A stretch of 64,000 nt of DNA. It comes from JBEBVQ01 sp037190845. GTDB lineage: Bacteria; Bacteroidota; Bacteroidia; Chitinophagales; Chitinophagaceae. Made by a program: the position numbers and the translations under genes. This document shows positions 35,695 to 45,460 of the stretch, piece by piece; within the stretch, counting starts at the first letter, position 1, and each line of letters starts with the position of its first letter. Where the stretch lies: contig JBBCJI010000013.1 in NCBI GenBank assembly GCA_037190845.1, positions 106,597-170,596 of the forward strand, in the 5' to 3' direction. Under the pieces are notes generated by a model. That model searched no databases. It saw nothing but the letters and a program-made list of their open reading frames with translations, and was not told the DNA's origin.

Positions 35695-36102
35695 TTATAC
35701 AGCAACGGGGTTACGTTTTGCAATACGGCTCAGGATGTAAAATAACAACACCCCCAGCAATCCACCAATACCATTGGCTATGATGTCTTTATAATCGAAG
35801 TTCCTGCCCAGCGAAACAAACTTCAGTTGTAATATCTCTACCAGCCAGCCCAGAACAACACTGACGAGCAAGATAAATAAACGATAACCAACACCGCCTC
35901 CCGGCCGCACGCACAGCCAGCAAAAGCTGAATATGGCAAATAACACAAAATGCGTCCATTTATCGACCATGGGTACATCTACTTCCGGCAATTCTTCAGC
36001 CGGCCACAGACATAAAACGAAAATGAGCAAGGTCCACAGGATAGCCGGCAGCCTTGCTCTTTTTCTATAAGGAGATTGTGGAGTAAAAACCCGCCACATC
36101 AT
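35695..36102 (-). CDS. VanZ-like membrane protein
   Basis: A 135-residue protein with four predicted membrane helices and the VanZ-like pattern: DKWTHFVLFAIFSF, then GWLVEILQLKFVSLGRNFDY and KDIIANGIGGLLGVLL. VanZ-family proteins are membrane proteins of unclear activity, one of which raises teicoplanin resistance. It begins 2 bases after gcvH, so the two are very probably co-transcribed, an arrangement I recall seeing elsewhere in Bacteroidota. Confidence 0.85.
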   Translation of the reverse strand: MMWRVFTPQSPYRKRARLPAILWTLLIFVLCLWPAEELPEVDVPMVDKWTHFVLFAIFSFCWLCVRPGGGVGYRLFILLVSVVLGWLVEILQLKFVSLGRNFDYKDIIANGIGGLLGVLLFYILSRIAKRNPVAV

Positions 36103-36104
36103 GC

Positions 36105-36479
36105 TTATTCCCCGATATGTGATTTGTAATCTGCGTCGCTCAATAAAGTATCCAGATCACCGGAAACACGTATTTTCACCATCCAGCCGTCACCATAAGG
36201 ATCGGTATTGACAAGTTCCGGATTTGCTTCCAGTTTTTCATTTACTTCAAGTACTTCGCCCGATACCGGCATGTAGAGATCAGAAACGGTCTTTACTGCT
36301 TCCACGGTACCAAAGATATCACCGGCATTGACAGTCTGCCCGACAGTATTCACATCCACGTAAACAATGTCACCCAACTCACGTTGTGCAAAATCTGTAA
36401 TGCCAATGTAGGCGATGTCTCCTTCAGTACGAACCCATTCATGATCTTTGGTGTACTTTAATTCAGCAGGGAAATTCAT
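36105..36479 (-). CDS. gcvH: Glycine cleavage system H protein
   Basis: A 124-residue lipoyl carrier protein that shuttles the aminomethyl group among the P, T and L proteins of glycine cleavage. The lipoylated lysine is K63 in VEAVKTVSDLYMPVSGE; the N terminus (ELKYTKDHEWVR) and GDGWMVKI near the end are typical. The other gcv genes are not in the window. Confidence 0.96.
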   Translation of the reverse strand: MNFPAELKYTKDHEWVRTEGDIAYIGITDFAQRELGDIVYVDVNTVGQTVNAGDIFGTVEAVKTVSDLYMPVSGEVLEVNEKLEANPELVNTDPYGDGWMVKIRVSGDLDTLLSDADYKSHIGE

Positions 36480-36497
36480 ATGGAAAATATTTGAGCG

Positions 36498-36528
36498 TAA
36501 AAATAATCCAATTTGCGATCGAAAGCAA
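36498..36528 (-). promoter_or_regulatory. Possible gcvH promoter
   Basis: On the minus strand TTG (36526-36528) is followed after 20 bases by TATTTTTA (36498-36505), one base off TAnnTTTG, about 20 bases before the gcvH start. Weak but correctly spaced. Confidence 0.3.
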
Positions 36529-36567
36529 TTTTGAATTTTAAATATATGCTGTTTATTTCCCTGGATA

Positions 36568-38498
36568 TTACTTCTTTACCAATTTGTGCCTGTATATCCT
36601 GCCTGTATTAGCGGTCAATTGTATCAGATACGTTCCCGCAGGAAGCTGCCCCAGATCAACGATCAGTTTATCCTCATCACTGCCATACCAGTCTGTATAA
36701 ACATTGCGACCCCAGATATCCATAACATGCACTGCAGCTACTTCGCCGGACAATCTCTTGCCCTGCAATACCACATATCTGTCCGTCGGGTTAGGAAAGG
36801 CTTTTATGACCCCGTCAAATGCACTGGTTACATCAGCAACTGATACCGGAAAACTATTAACCGTAACCGGCTTATTCACCTCCGGTCCATAAATCACGGA
36901 GTGGCTGCAAGCATCATCCGGCCACCGGATCACCACCGAATCCACCTTTTCCGAGCTGCCCAGGCCAAAGTTCAGTATAAACGGCTGCTGACCCGTATGC
37001 TGACCCCGACCTGCCAACAACTCCCGCATCTGCAACCGATCACCATAATGTACATACACACGCGCACCTATACCGCTACGGTTGATCCCCTTTCCCGCAT
37101 GAACCACCGGAGCCACTGAAATCCAGTTCTGCTCCTGACCGATCTTGTTCTCCCACAAATGAAAATAAGTCCCCCCTGTTCCCACCACCACAAAATCATC
37201 ATCTCCATCCAGGTCATAGTCAAACACCTCAACACCCATCGAGTTCTTCAACTCCGGAACCAACAATCCCAATTCTCCCGTCGCATCCTTAAAACTACCA
37301 TCAGGCTGCTGATGCCAGAAATATGTACGATCCGTATTCGGCAAATACGTACCCTGAGCCATGATTATGTCTTTAAGACCGTCATTATCCATATCCAAAA
37401 ACACAGCATCATAATCTCCGCGGTGGTAAGAGGCCGGAGCACTTACCGGCAACAAACGCTCATCTATCTTAAAACTATACCCTTTCTCCGGACCTTCATT
37501 GATCGCTAGCGTAGACCGAAACTGACCCGATTGATTGCCCCCATGAACCACACACAGAAACATGTCCATATAACCGTCATTGTTCACATCCTCCGGAATC
37601 ACACTAAACGTACACGCCGCCTGACCTGCGCCGGTACGGAACAGATCATACCCTTTCGACTTCCCGATATCCGAAAACGTACCATCGCCCTTATTTTGAA
37701 ATAATTTACCCCCTGTCCGACAATACGGTGCTGTAAAAATATCCGGATAACAATCGTTATCAAAGTCCGTCGCAGCAGACCCATACATGGGCTCTTTGTA
37801 GTTCGAGATACCACTGATTTGGGTCACATCCGTGAATGTACCGTCTCCGTTCCCTTTTAATAAACGACCGTGATCCCACACATTATTCGTATAATCCTTA
37901 AACCACGTCGGAATAAACAAATCCAGATTACCATCACGGTCATAATCCAATGCGCTTAAACCCCGTATATTGATCAGACCCAGATCATTCAGACCATTGT
38001 CAGACTTCCATTCAAAATCTCCCCTACCATCACCAGATACACCTGAGCTCGATCACCGGGGTTCGCATAGTTCTCTATACGGTGATAATAATTACCCGTC
38101 ACCAGGTCTATATTACCGTCATTATTAAAATCCGCCAGCGTAAAGCAGTTTGCATTATTACCTGTATCAGGAGGAATTATATTTACCAGAGATTCCGAAG
38201 TTACATCTATAAACCATCGCTTCTTCGGGTCACTACCCGGAGCCTGTGTGTTCAGATAGAGTTTAATCGGTTTGCGGGATGTATATATATCCGTGCCCGG
38301 AGCTGTGTATACCACAACCAAATCAGGATACTTGTCATTGTTTATATCCGCTATGCTCACAAACTGCACACGACTACTGTCCGTAAGACCAGACACGTAG
38401 GCCGGAACTCGCTCAAACCAATCCGGTGACTGACCATAACATACCATACTCATGCCTGCCATCAACATGGAAAACAGCGATAATATTTTGCACTTCAT
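36568..38498 (-). pseudogene. FG-GAP / ASPIC-UnbV secreted protein, T9SS type A, broken by a frameshift
   Basis: Two frames belong to one gene of about 640 codons. The 5' part (38498 down to about 38034) has a signal peptide ending CYGQ and FG-GAP motifs DINNDKYPDL and DFNNDGNIDL; it would stop at 37989. The 3' part continues in the next frame with DFEWKSDNG, DYDRDGNLDL, DFDNDCYPDI, DVNNDGYMDM, DMDNDGLKDI and DYDLDGDDDF, an ASPIC/UnbV-like domain (GQHTGQQPFILNFGLG) and a type A sorting domain (AFPNPTDRYV). Restoring one G near 38034 gives VYLGDGRGDFEW, a typical repeat junction. Seven calcium-loop motifs of the DxDxDG kind suit a seven-bladed integrin-like propeller. Either a sequencing error or a recent inactivation or phase switch. 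Last T9SS gene of the third module. Confidence 0.85.
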
Positions 38499-38527
38499 CT
38501 GTTTTATTTTTTTTGAATAAATCCTCT

Positions 38528-41263
38528 TTAACGCAACAAGTGAAAACTCCCCTGCTCCTGATAAGGAGTACCGCCTATAGAATATTGAAGCAGATAAACA
38601 TAAGTACCCAACTGGCCCGGAATGCCTTTATAAAAACCATCCCAACCAGCATATTTATCCTGTGTATGAAAAACACGTTCTCCCCACCTGTTGTACACAC
38701 TCAGACCAAACCCTTCCAGACGGCCTATATTACCCAAGACACGGAATACATCATTCACACCGTCTCCATTCGGCGTAAACGCATTAGGCACCCAGATATC
38801 ACAGAAAATCTGCCTCACCTCTATAGTATCGCTCCCGGTACCGCATTTATTAATACCCGTAGCGATATACCTGTCTCCATACATTACGATCAAACTCTTA
38901 CCTATGCTCCCATCCGACCAGCGAACTGAATCTGCATTTACTGTTCTGGCTGCTATAACCAGCGGCGTCTCCTCGCATACACTTGTATCCATGCCCAGAT
39001 ACACCAACGGATTCGGATAGTAGCTCAGAACAATCGTATCTGATCCTACACAATGATGCTCGCTCGTTACCGTCACCGCGTACGTACCTGCTGATGTCAC
39101 AGATATGGACCCTGTCGTCTCTCCTGTATTCCAGTCGTAACGGCTGTTTGTTCCATAGCTCCCGTCCAATACGATCACCTCTTCAGCGCAAATATCTCCA
39201 TCTTCACCGAGGTCAATATCAGGAACAGGCATGGCGGTTATGATTACGGTATCACGTACCCGGCAGCCCCGCAGGTTTACTTCCAGTATGTATTCATCAC
39301 TCTCGTTGACTTCTATATAGGGGGTGGTAGCACCGGTGCTCCATAGGTACGATGCACCCGCAACCTCCGTGCCAATACGGGTGGGGAACTGCTCACATAT
39401 GATACTATCATTACCCGCGTACACATACGGCGCCGGAACTACTTCCACATGGATCGTATCGCTGCTCACACAACCATAACGGGACAATTCGAGCCAGTAT
39501 TTGCCCGTCTTTGTAATACCCATAACTGTATCAGACAATCCGTTGCTCCATAAATATGAAACCCCAGCCTCCTCTACGTTGTTGCGCAACACATATGGAA
39601 CATCAACATCGCAGGTACCCGTGTCATTACCTAAGGAAACTACCGGATATTCATGCATCGTCACATTGACCGTATCTGTAGCAACACAACCTGCAATATC
39701 TACACGCAACCAATACCCCCCCGATTGCGACACTTGAATAGAAGCAGTGGCTGCCCCCGTACTCCAACGGTATGAGCCGGAGCTTACCCCGCCCTGTAAT
39801 TGCAATAGAACCGAGCTACCCGCACACACCTCAATATCTGCTCCAAGATCAACCTGTACTGTATTCGGCTCTACAAAAAATGTATCTGTACGCAGCATGC
39901 AGGCATTCACAGATCGTACCCAATATGTACCCTGCGTACGAATAACAACTACACTGTCGGTAGTACCGTCATTCCATTCAAAATGATAAAACCCGGGAGG
40001 AGCGCTCAGCCGGAAACTATCTGCAGGTTCACACAAAGCCGTCGTCACGCTCACGGTGTCCTGAGGTGGATAAACGACGAGATTAGGCAATCCGTAGGAT
40101 ACAGAATCCGGTGCGATCAGCGGTACCGGTGTGTTCTGAAGTTGACAGGCAACACCTAACTGGTTAGGGGCATTGATCGCATATAAATTCCCACGCAGGG
40201 AAAAGCCTCCGCTTGTAACACCGCAGACATAAATTTTTCCGTCAGGCGCCAACTGCATATCTCCACCGAGATGGTTATTAGTACCGATCAATGTTTGTGA
40301 CGCCTGTATCGCCGAAGGCGTTCCTGCACTCAAATTAAATTGGTATATACGCACATTGCTTCCCGATTCCTGAAAGTATAGTTTTGAATTGTCGGGGGAA
40401 AAGCACGTACCATAAATAACCTTGTCTGTATTCATAAACCGTAACCCAAGAGGATTAGATACAATACCAGTTGCTGCATCAAAATCGTACAGTTCCGCGG
40501 CATAAAAACCTATTCTGTTATGATAGCGGTATGCAGCCGAAATCTTTTTCCCGTCCGGAGAAGCTTTCATAAGTGTAGCTGCTTCACCGGGATTATTCCC
40601 TGCGGGAAAACCGGCACCGACTGCAGATAATACAGGAGGACGTATTGTACCGTTGGCAGTCACCTCATATGCTTTAAACACATTAGACTTATCATGCACC
40701 AGCAGCCAGATATTACAATCAGTTCCTGCAATAGCAATCATTTGTTCCGAGAGGATCGAATCCATATGGATATTTTTCCTTCCAGCCACAACATCTCCCA
40801 ATCCTCCGTTTAGTGACATGTCAATAACAGAATAAGATAGCATAGCGGAATTAGGAAGCAAGCCGTGTAAAGAACCGGTTGCTGTCTGTCCAAGCGTAAA
40901 CAAATAATATTGATCCGGTGTACTTAATATTGGTATAATCAGGGCTGCCTGCGCACTACTCCATACTACCGGATCGGTTGACAGATTTTGTCCATTCGGC
41001 ATAATATTATGGTTGCGATCCCACACAACACTCCCCTGTGTATAAAACAAGAGTTGTCCTGTATATCTGTCACTGACCGTCGCAGACCCTTCATAGTTCA
41101 TATATCCACCGGTACCCATCCTCGTTTGTATGGCGACCGGAGTACCGCTATTAAAATCCAGACCCTCCCGAAATCCGAATGCCCAATGGTTATTCTGCTT
41201 CTGACCATACAGGTTTGTAAGTATGCAGGTAATACAAAACATGACCATGCTAAATAGTTTCAT
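38528..41263 (-). CDS. Propeller-Ig surface protein, T9SS type B
   Basis: A 911-residue secreted protein: signal peptide ending NLYGQ, the shared propeller-like head (HWAFGFREGLDFNSGTPVA, residues about 25-400), six Ig-like units of 60-65 residues (each Cys-containing, with WSNG, WSTG or WNTG), and a type B sorting domain (VPNAFTPNGDGVNDVFRV, ending QGSFHLLR). The head is the one found at 20982, 23580 and 50716; the last four Ig units and the sorting domain are closely similar to those of the protein at 59103. It lies 56 bases after the kelch gene and 29 bases before the FG-GAP gene. Confidence 0.87.
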   Translation of the reverse strand: MKLFSMVMFCITCILTNLYGQKQNNHWAFGFREGLDFNSGTPVAIQTRMGTGGYMNYEGSATVSDRYTGQLLFYTQGSVVWDRNHNIMPNGQNLSTDPVVWSSAQAALIIPILSTPDQYYLFTLGQTATGSLHGLLPNSAMLSYSVIDMSLNGGLGDVVAGRKNIHMDSILSEQMIAIAGTDCNIWLLVHDKSNVFKAYEVTANGTIRPPVLSAVGAGFPAGNNPGEAATLMKASPDGKKISAAYRYHNRIGFYAAELYDFDAATGIVSNPLGLRFMNTDKVIYGTCFSPDNSKLYFQESGSNVRIYQFNLSAGTPSAIQASQTLIGTNNHLGGDMQLAPDGKIYVCGVTSGGFSLRGNLYAINAPNQLGVACQLQNTPVPLIAPDSVSYGLPNLVVYPPQDTVSVTTALCEPADSFRLSAPPGFYHFEWNDGTTDSVVVIRTQGTYWVRSVNACMLRTDTFFVEPNTVQVDLGADIEVCAGSSVLLQLQGGVSSGSYRWSTGAATASIQVSQSGGYWLRVDIAGCVATDTVNVTMHEYPVVSLGNDTGTCDVDVPYVLRNNVEEAGVSYLWSNGLSDTVMGITKTGKYWLELSRYGCVSSDTIHVEVVPAPYVYAGNDSIICEQFPTRIGTEVAGASYLWSTGATTPYIEVNESDEYILEVNLRGCRVRDTVIITAMPVPDIDLGEDGDICAEEVIVLDGSYGTNSRYDWNTGETTGSISVTSAGTYAVTVTSEHHCVGSDTIVLSYYPNPLVYLGMDTSVCEETPLVIAARTVNADSVRWSDGSIGKSLIVMYGDRYIATGINKCGTGSDTIEVRQIFCDIWVPNAFTPNGDGVNDVFRVLGNIGRLEGFGLSVYNRWGERVFHTQDKYAGWDGFYKGIPGQLGTYVYLLQYSIGGTPYQEQGSFHLLR

Positions 41264-41319
41264 AGATGCTGACAGTGTTTATAAGAAAATAATAACCTGA
41301 AATGAATGCCCTTTATTTG

Positions 41320-44300
41320 TTACTGTTTTACAACACGATCATTACGAAGCACAACACCCGAATTTGCATCTGCCAGCCGAAGCAAATAAACACCCGCCGG
41401 TAACCAGGAGACATTCAATCCATTGCCACCTAACACTTCCCGTATAAGCATCTGGCCGTCCATGCTGTACAATGATGCCTGTAACGACACGGGAGAGGAA
41501 ACATGGAGCATATCTTTTACCGGATTGGGATAGACACGTATCATACCTGCAATGGACAATACTTCTGCCACATCTGTTTTCACATTCGTAACGTTATATA
41601 CCGGAGAAGTACCCGTACACTCATTAACGTCTGTTACTGTTACACTATAACCACTGTTTACAGACGGTACATATGTCGAATCAGTTGCTCCGGAAATCCC
41701 CTGACCATTGTTATACCACTGGTAATTTTCATGTCCCGGTGTTGCGCGCAACGTCTCTCCATCCCAGGTCACATCCACAATAGGCAGAGGGTATACCGTT
41801 ACCATTATTTCATTCGTTGTTGTATCACAGCCTGCAACTGAAGCACGGCCTACCTCAACCGTATAGAATCCGGTTTCCGTGATCTCGAGAAAAGAAGCGC
41901 CCGCAAGGGGAATCAGCGTATTACCATTCTTCCACACATAGTTCAGAGCAGTATCCGCAGATATGACTTCCAATCTCACCAGCCCACCATCACAAAATGC
42001 CGTATCTCCCGGCTCCAGACGCACCAAAGGGCGGTTATATACAAATACATCCAGCGGCTGTGTGCTGTCCGAGCATCCCGTCGCGGTTGTCGTGGCTACA
42101 ACTTTGTATGCACCAGTCATACCTGCCGTATAAATATTCGTATTCGAACCGACATTTCCGCCATCTTTTTTCCACTGGTAATTCGTACCGGAGATCTGTG
42201 TGGCCGTCAGTGTTACCATATCCCCGGCACATACTTCCGTAGGGCCACCTGCGCTCACAAAAATTACAGGAAGTACATTGACGGTCAGGTTTGTTGCCGG
42301 AGCAGACGTTACGGAACAATTGTGGCTGTTCGTTACTGTTACTGTATAACCACCGGCTGTCTTCGCATAGTAAGAGCTACTGTTTGTGCCTACATTGGTG
42401 TTGCCCATCTTCCACTGGTACGTCACACCACTGCTACCGCTGGCCGTCAACAACAAACTGTCACCAACGCATATAGCCTGGCTACCTGTATTTGTGACAC
42501 TTACTGTCGGGCGTGCATTTACCGTAAGGTTAGTCGCCGGTGTCGAGGTCGCAGAACAATTATTACTATTGGTTACCGTGACCGTATAATCACCTGCCGT
42601 TTTCGCATAGTACGTACCACTGTTCGTACCAACATTCGTGCTGCCGTTTTTCCATTGGTATGTTACACCGGTGCTGCCGCTTGCTGTCAGCAGCAGGCTG
42701 TCACCATCACATATTTGCTGAATGCCGATATTGGTTGATGTGACGGTCGGCCGTGCATTCACTGTAAGGCTCGTGGCAGGTGCAGACGTTGCCGAACAAT
42801 TGTTGCTGTTCGTTACCGTTACGGTATAATCACCGGCTGTCTTTGCATAAAAGGTGTTACTGTTCGTACCTACATTCGTAGTACCGTACTTCCATTGGTA
42901 CGTTACGCCGCTGCTGCCACTCGCCGTCAGTAGCAGACTGTCACCATCGCATATTTGCTGAATGCCGATATTGGTTGATGTGACAGTCGGCAGGGCATTC
43001 ACCGTAATGACCGTGTCTCTCCACGGGCTGCTACCTGCTGCACTCACCGCACGCACACGCAGCGTACCGCTTGAAGCATTTGCCGCAAAACCGATGGTAT
43101 TGGACGGGCTGGTAGTGTTAGCCGTCAGGGTAACATTTGCACCGGTATATTCCCAATCGTAGGAACCGGCTCCCGTTACGGCAGGAATGGTGTAAACCAC
43201 ACCGGATGCTCCCGCACAGACCGTATCCTTAGCTAAAGTATAAGGATCTGGCATCGCTGGCGGAACGGGCAAAACCGGAGATAATTTCCATAAATCGCTG
43301 GATCGTTGACTGCTGTTTTGTGAAGAGGAACCTGCAAACATCCAGAAATTACCAGCAGTATCCGTCCAAGTCACCGAGCTTGCTCTGCCACCCGCCACAT
43401 TAACCGGAGACTGCACCCCTATGCTACCATATATGTCCAGCTGATTGCTTCCTATACTCCCGGGCTTCATCCAGGTCCATTCATTTGTTGCAATACTGTA
43501 CTTCCACACATCATTCATACGGGAACTGGAACTATTACCACCGAACATCCAAAAGTCACCGGAGGTATCCGTCCAGCCCACATGACCACTCCGTCCTACG
43601 GGCTTATTAGCCGACGCGGATACTCCACGTGTACCTGCGACTGCCGCCGGGTTTAGTGTATTGTCTCCCTTTTTGTAATCCCACTCATTAGTGGCAATAT
43701 CATATCGCCACAGGTCATTTAATTTACCAGTGGCGCCGGTAGCGGCATATCCTTCCCCCCCCATGATCCATAAACCACCTGTTCGGTCAGACCAACCAAG
43801 CAGATCATATCTTCCACCAGGCCAAAGTGTTCCTCCTGCAGTACTGTAAATACCATTTATATTTACGGTATTCCCTCCTCCTATCCATGTCCATTCATTG
43901 GTAAGCGGACTATACCTCCACAAGTCATTTAAGTACCCACCACCGGTGGATGTTGCAAAACCATATCCTCCAAAAAGCCAGAAATTACCCGCAGTATCCG
44001 TCCAGGCTATGCCGGCATTCCTTGCGCCGGGTGTTCCCGATGTCCCCGGTGTAGCGTATACTCCTGGTGTAGCATGGGCATTCGTGCCGCTGATCCAGGT
44101 CCATTCATTTGTTGCAGGATTATACTTCCACAGGTCATTCAACCTGTTTGCAGAAGTCCCGGATGCAGCAAATCCATGACCTCCAAACAACCATAAGTTA
44201 CCGGCAGTGTCCGTCCACGCCATAGGCGACTGGCGACCGCCCGGCCGGTTCGCCGCGGATGGGGTTCCCTTTACACCGTAGATGCCGTTACGACTCACCG

Positions 44301-44631
44301 TATCGCTCCCGTTCATCCAGGTCCATTCATTTGTCGCAGGGTTGTATTTCCATAAATCATTTAGCTGTCCTGCCGTAGAGAGTGCCGCATATCCCACCCC
44401 CCCAAACAACCATACATTCCCCGACTTATCCTGCCATGTGACTGCAGCAATTCTTCCACCCGGTTTATTCCCTGGCGCAGCCACGCCCCGGACACCATAA
44501 ACGCCCGGCATATTTACTGTATTATTCCCATGCACCCACGTCCATTGTGCTGAAGAATCCGTAACCTGAGCCAAAGACGACATATACATACCGCCAATAA
44601 ACATAAAAGTCAATAGTACTTGTTTCATCAT
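41320..44631 (-). CDS. Kelch-propeller / Ig surface protein, T9SS type A
   Basis: A 1103-residue secreted protein. Start at 44631 or the next codon (MMKQVLLTFMFIGG) gives a signal peptide ending SLAQ. Residues about 25-450 contain six kelch-like repeats with LNDLWKYNPATNEWTWM, WTDTAGNLWLFGG and PGGR, suggesting a six-bladed propeller. Ig-like units follow, including three almost identical 80-residue copies (PTVTSTNIGIQQICDGDS...). The end is a type A sorting domain (IRVYPNPVKDML). It follows the regulator gene by about 96 bases on the same strand. Confidence 0.88.
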   Translation of the reverse strand: MMKQVLLTFMFIGGMYMSSLAQVTDSSAQWTWVHGNNTVNMPGVYGVRGVAAPGNKPGGRIAAVTWQDKSGNVWLFGGVGYAALSTAGQLNDLWKYNPATNEWTWMNGSDTVSRNGIYGVKGTPSAANRPGGRQSPMAWTDTAGNLWLFGGHGFAASGTSANRLNDLWKYNPATNEWTWISGTNAHATPGVYATPGTSGTPGARNAGIAWTDTAGNFWLFGGYGFATSTGGGYLNDLWRYSPLTNEWTWIGGGNTVNINGIYSTAGGTLWPGGRYDLLGWSDRTGGLWIMGGEGYAATGATGKLNDLWRYDIATNEWDYKKGDNTLNPAAVAGTRGVSASANKPVGRSGHVGWTDTSGDFWMFGGNSSSSRMNDVWKYSIATNEWTWMKPGSIGSNQLDIYGSIGVQSPVNVAGGRASSVTWTDTAGNFWMFAGSSSQNSSQRSSDLWKLSPVLPVPPAMPDPYTLAKDTVCAGASGVVYTIPAVTGAGSYDWEYTGANVTLTANTTSPSNTIGFAANASSGTLRVRAVSAAGSSPWRDTVITVNALPTVTSTNIGIQQICDGDSLLLTASGSSGVTYQWKYGTTNVGTNSNTFYAKTAGDYTVTVTNSNNCSATSAPATSLTVNARPTVTSTNIGIQQICDGDSLLLTASGSTGVTYQWKNGSTNVGTNSGTYYAKTAGDYTVTVTNSNNCSATSTPATNLTVNARPTVSVTNTGSQAICVGDSLLLTASGSSGVTYQWKMGNTNVGTNSSSYYAKTAGGYTVTVTNSHNCSVTSAPATNLTVNVLPVIFVSAGGPTEVCAGDMVTLTATQISGTNYQWKKDGGNVGSNTNIYTAGMTGAYKVVATTTATGCSDSTQPLDVFVYNRPLVRLEPGDTAFCDGGLVRLEVISADTALNYVWKNGNTLIPLAGASFLEITETGFYTVEVGRASVAGCDTTTNEIMVTVYPLPIVDVTWDGETLRATPGHENYQWYNNGQGISGATDSTYVPSVNSGYSVTVTDVNECTGTSPVYNVTNVKTDVAEVLSIAGMIRVYPNPVKDMLHVSSPVSLQASLYSMDGQMLIREVLGGNGLNVSWLPAGVYLLRLADANSGVVLRNDRVVKQ
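42271..42990 (-). repeat. Three tandem 240-base Ig-coding repeats
   Basis: Units 42751-42990, 42511-42750 and 42271-42510 each encode 80 residues, beginning at the Pro of PTVTSTNIG or PTVSVTNTG. Units 1 and 2 share an identical stretch at both protein and mostly DNA level. Exact 240-base period, so copy number can change in frame. Confidence 0.9.
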
Positions 44632-44727
44632 AATCAGATGTTTAATGATTAATAAACACAAAACGGTATACCTATAGCCGGAATACGACTATTTACCTCA
44701 CTTATTCATAAACAATAAGCGGCTATT

Positions 44728-45360
44728 CTATATTTCTCCTCTGAAAGCTTTTGTCATTACTTCTACCCGGCTGTGTACATGTAGTTTCCGGTAGATATTT
44801 TTGATATGGAAACGTACCGCATCCACAGAAAGACGTTCAATTTCTGCGATCTGTTTATAACTAAGTCCTTCGGTGAGTTTTTTAATAATTATCTTTTCTT
44901 TGGGCGAAAGTTTTTCGGTCTTTCTTACTTTAACAGGAGTCAGACGCTGTACCACCTTGCGGGCAATGGAAGGAGACATGTAGCTGCCACCGGCTCTGAT
45001 CTCCAGAATGGCTTTTTTCAGTTCCGGGAACGGTGTCCCTTTCAACGCATACCCAACGGCGCCGGAACAGAGTGATTTAAAAATCCGGTCGTTATCATTA
45101 AAAATGGTCAGCATAACAATATCGGCTTCCGGAAAATGAAATTTTATTTCCTCAATACCGTCAATACCACTCATGCCGGGTAATCCGATGTCTGTAAGCA
45201 CCACATCAGGAACAAAACCCGTCCGTATCTTCTCAAAAAATGCTTCCATACTACCGACTGCCACCAGCTCTTTAATCTCTTCCTGTTTACCAAAAAAGAC
45301 TTCAAGGCTGTCCCGTATATCTTCCAGATCTTCAATAATCGCCAGCCTGAATTGCTCCAT
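44728..45360 (-). CDS. NarL/LuxR-family response regulator
   Basis: A 210-residue regulator with receiver residues E10-D11, phospho-acceptor D57 in VVLTDIGLPG, T85 and K107, and a LuxR-type HTH at about 148-210 (KLSPKEKIIIKKL, DAVRFHIKNIYRKL). It is only distantly related to the other two regulators in the window. Its kinase is encoded 100 bases upstream on the same strand, and kelch and propeller surface proteins follow downstream. Confidence 0.92.
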   Translation of the reverse strand: MEQFRLAIIEDLEDIRDSLEVFFGKQEEIKELVAVGSMEAFFEKIRTGFVPDVVLTDIGLPGMSGIDGIEEIKFHFPEADIVMLTIFNDNDRIFKSLCSGAVGYALKGTPFPELKKAILEIRAGGSYMSPSIARKVVQRLTPVKVRKTEKLSPKEKIIIKKLTEGLSYKQIAEIERLSVDAVRFHIKNIYRKLHVHSRVEVMTKAFRGEI

Positions 45361-45460
45361 GTAGTCTTGTATTTGATGTAAAGTTGCGGATTTGATCCAT
45401 ACAAAAACCTACATCTTTGGGAGGTAGATTTATAATCTGTCGATAAGCTGAATAAAACGA

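Noticed and set aside
37989..38498. Separate 169-residue secreted protein
   Set aside because: It is the N-terminal part of the FG-GAP gene; the downstream frame continues the repeats after a one-base shift.
42271..42990. Tandem repeats as a possible CRISPR or satellite
   Set aside because: The 240-base period is in frame and encodes Ig-like domains of one protein.
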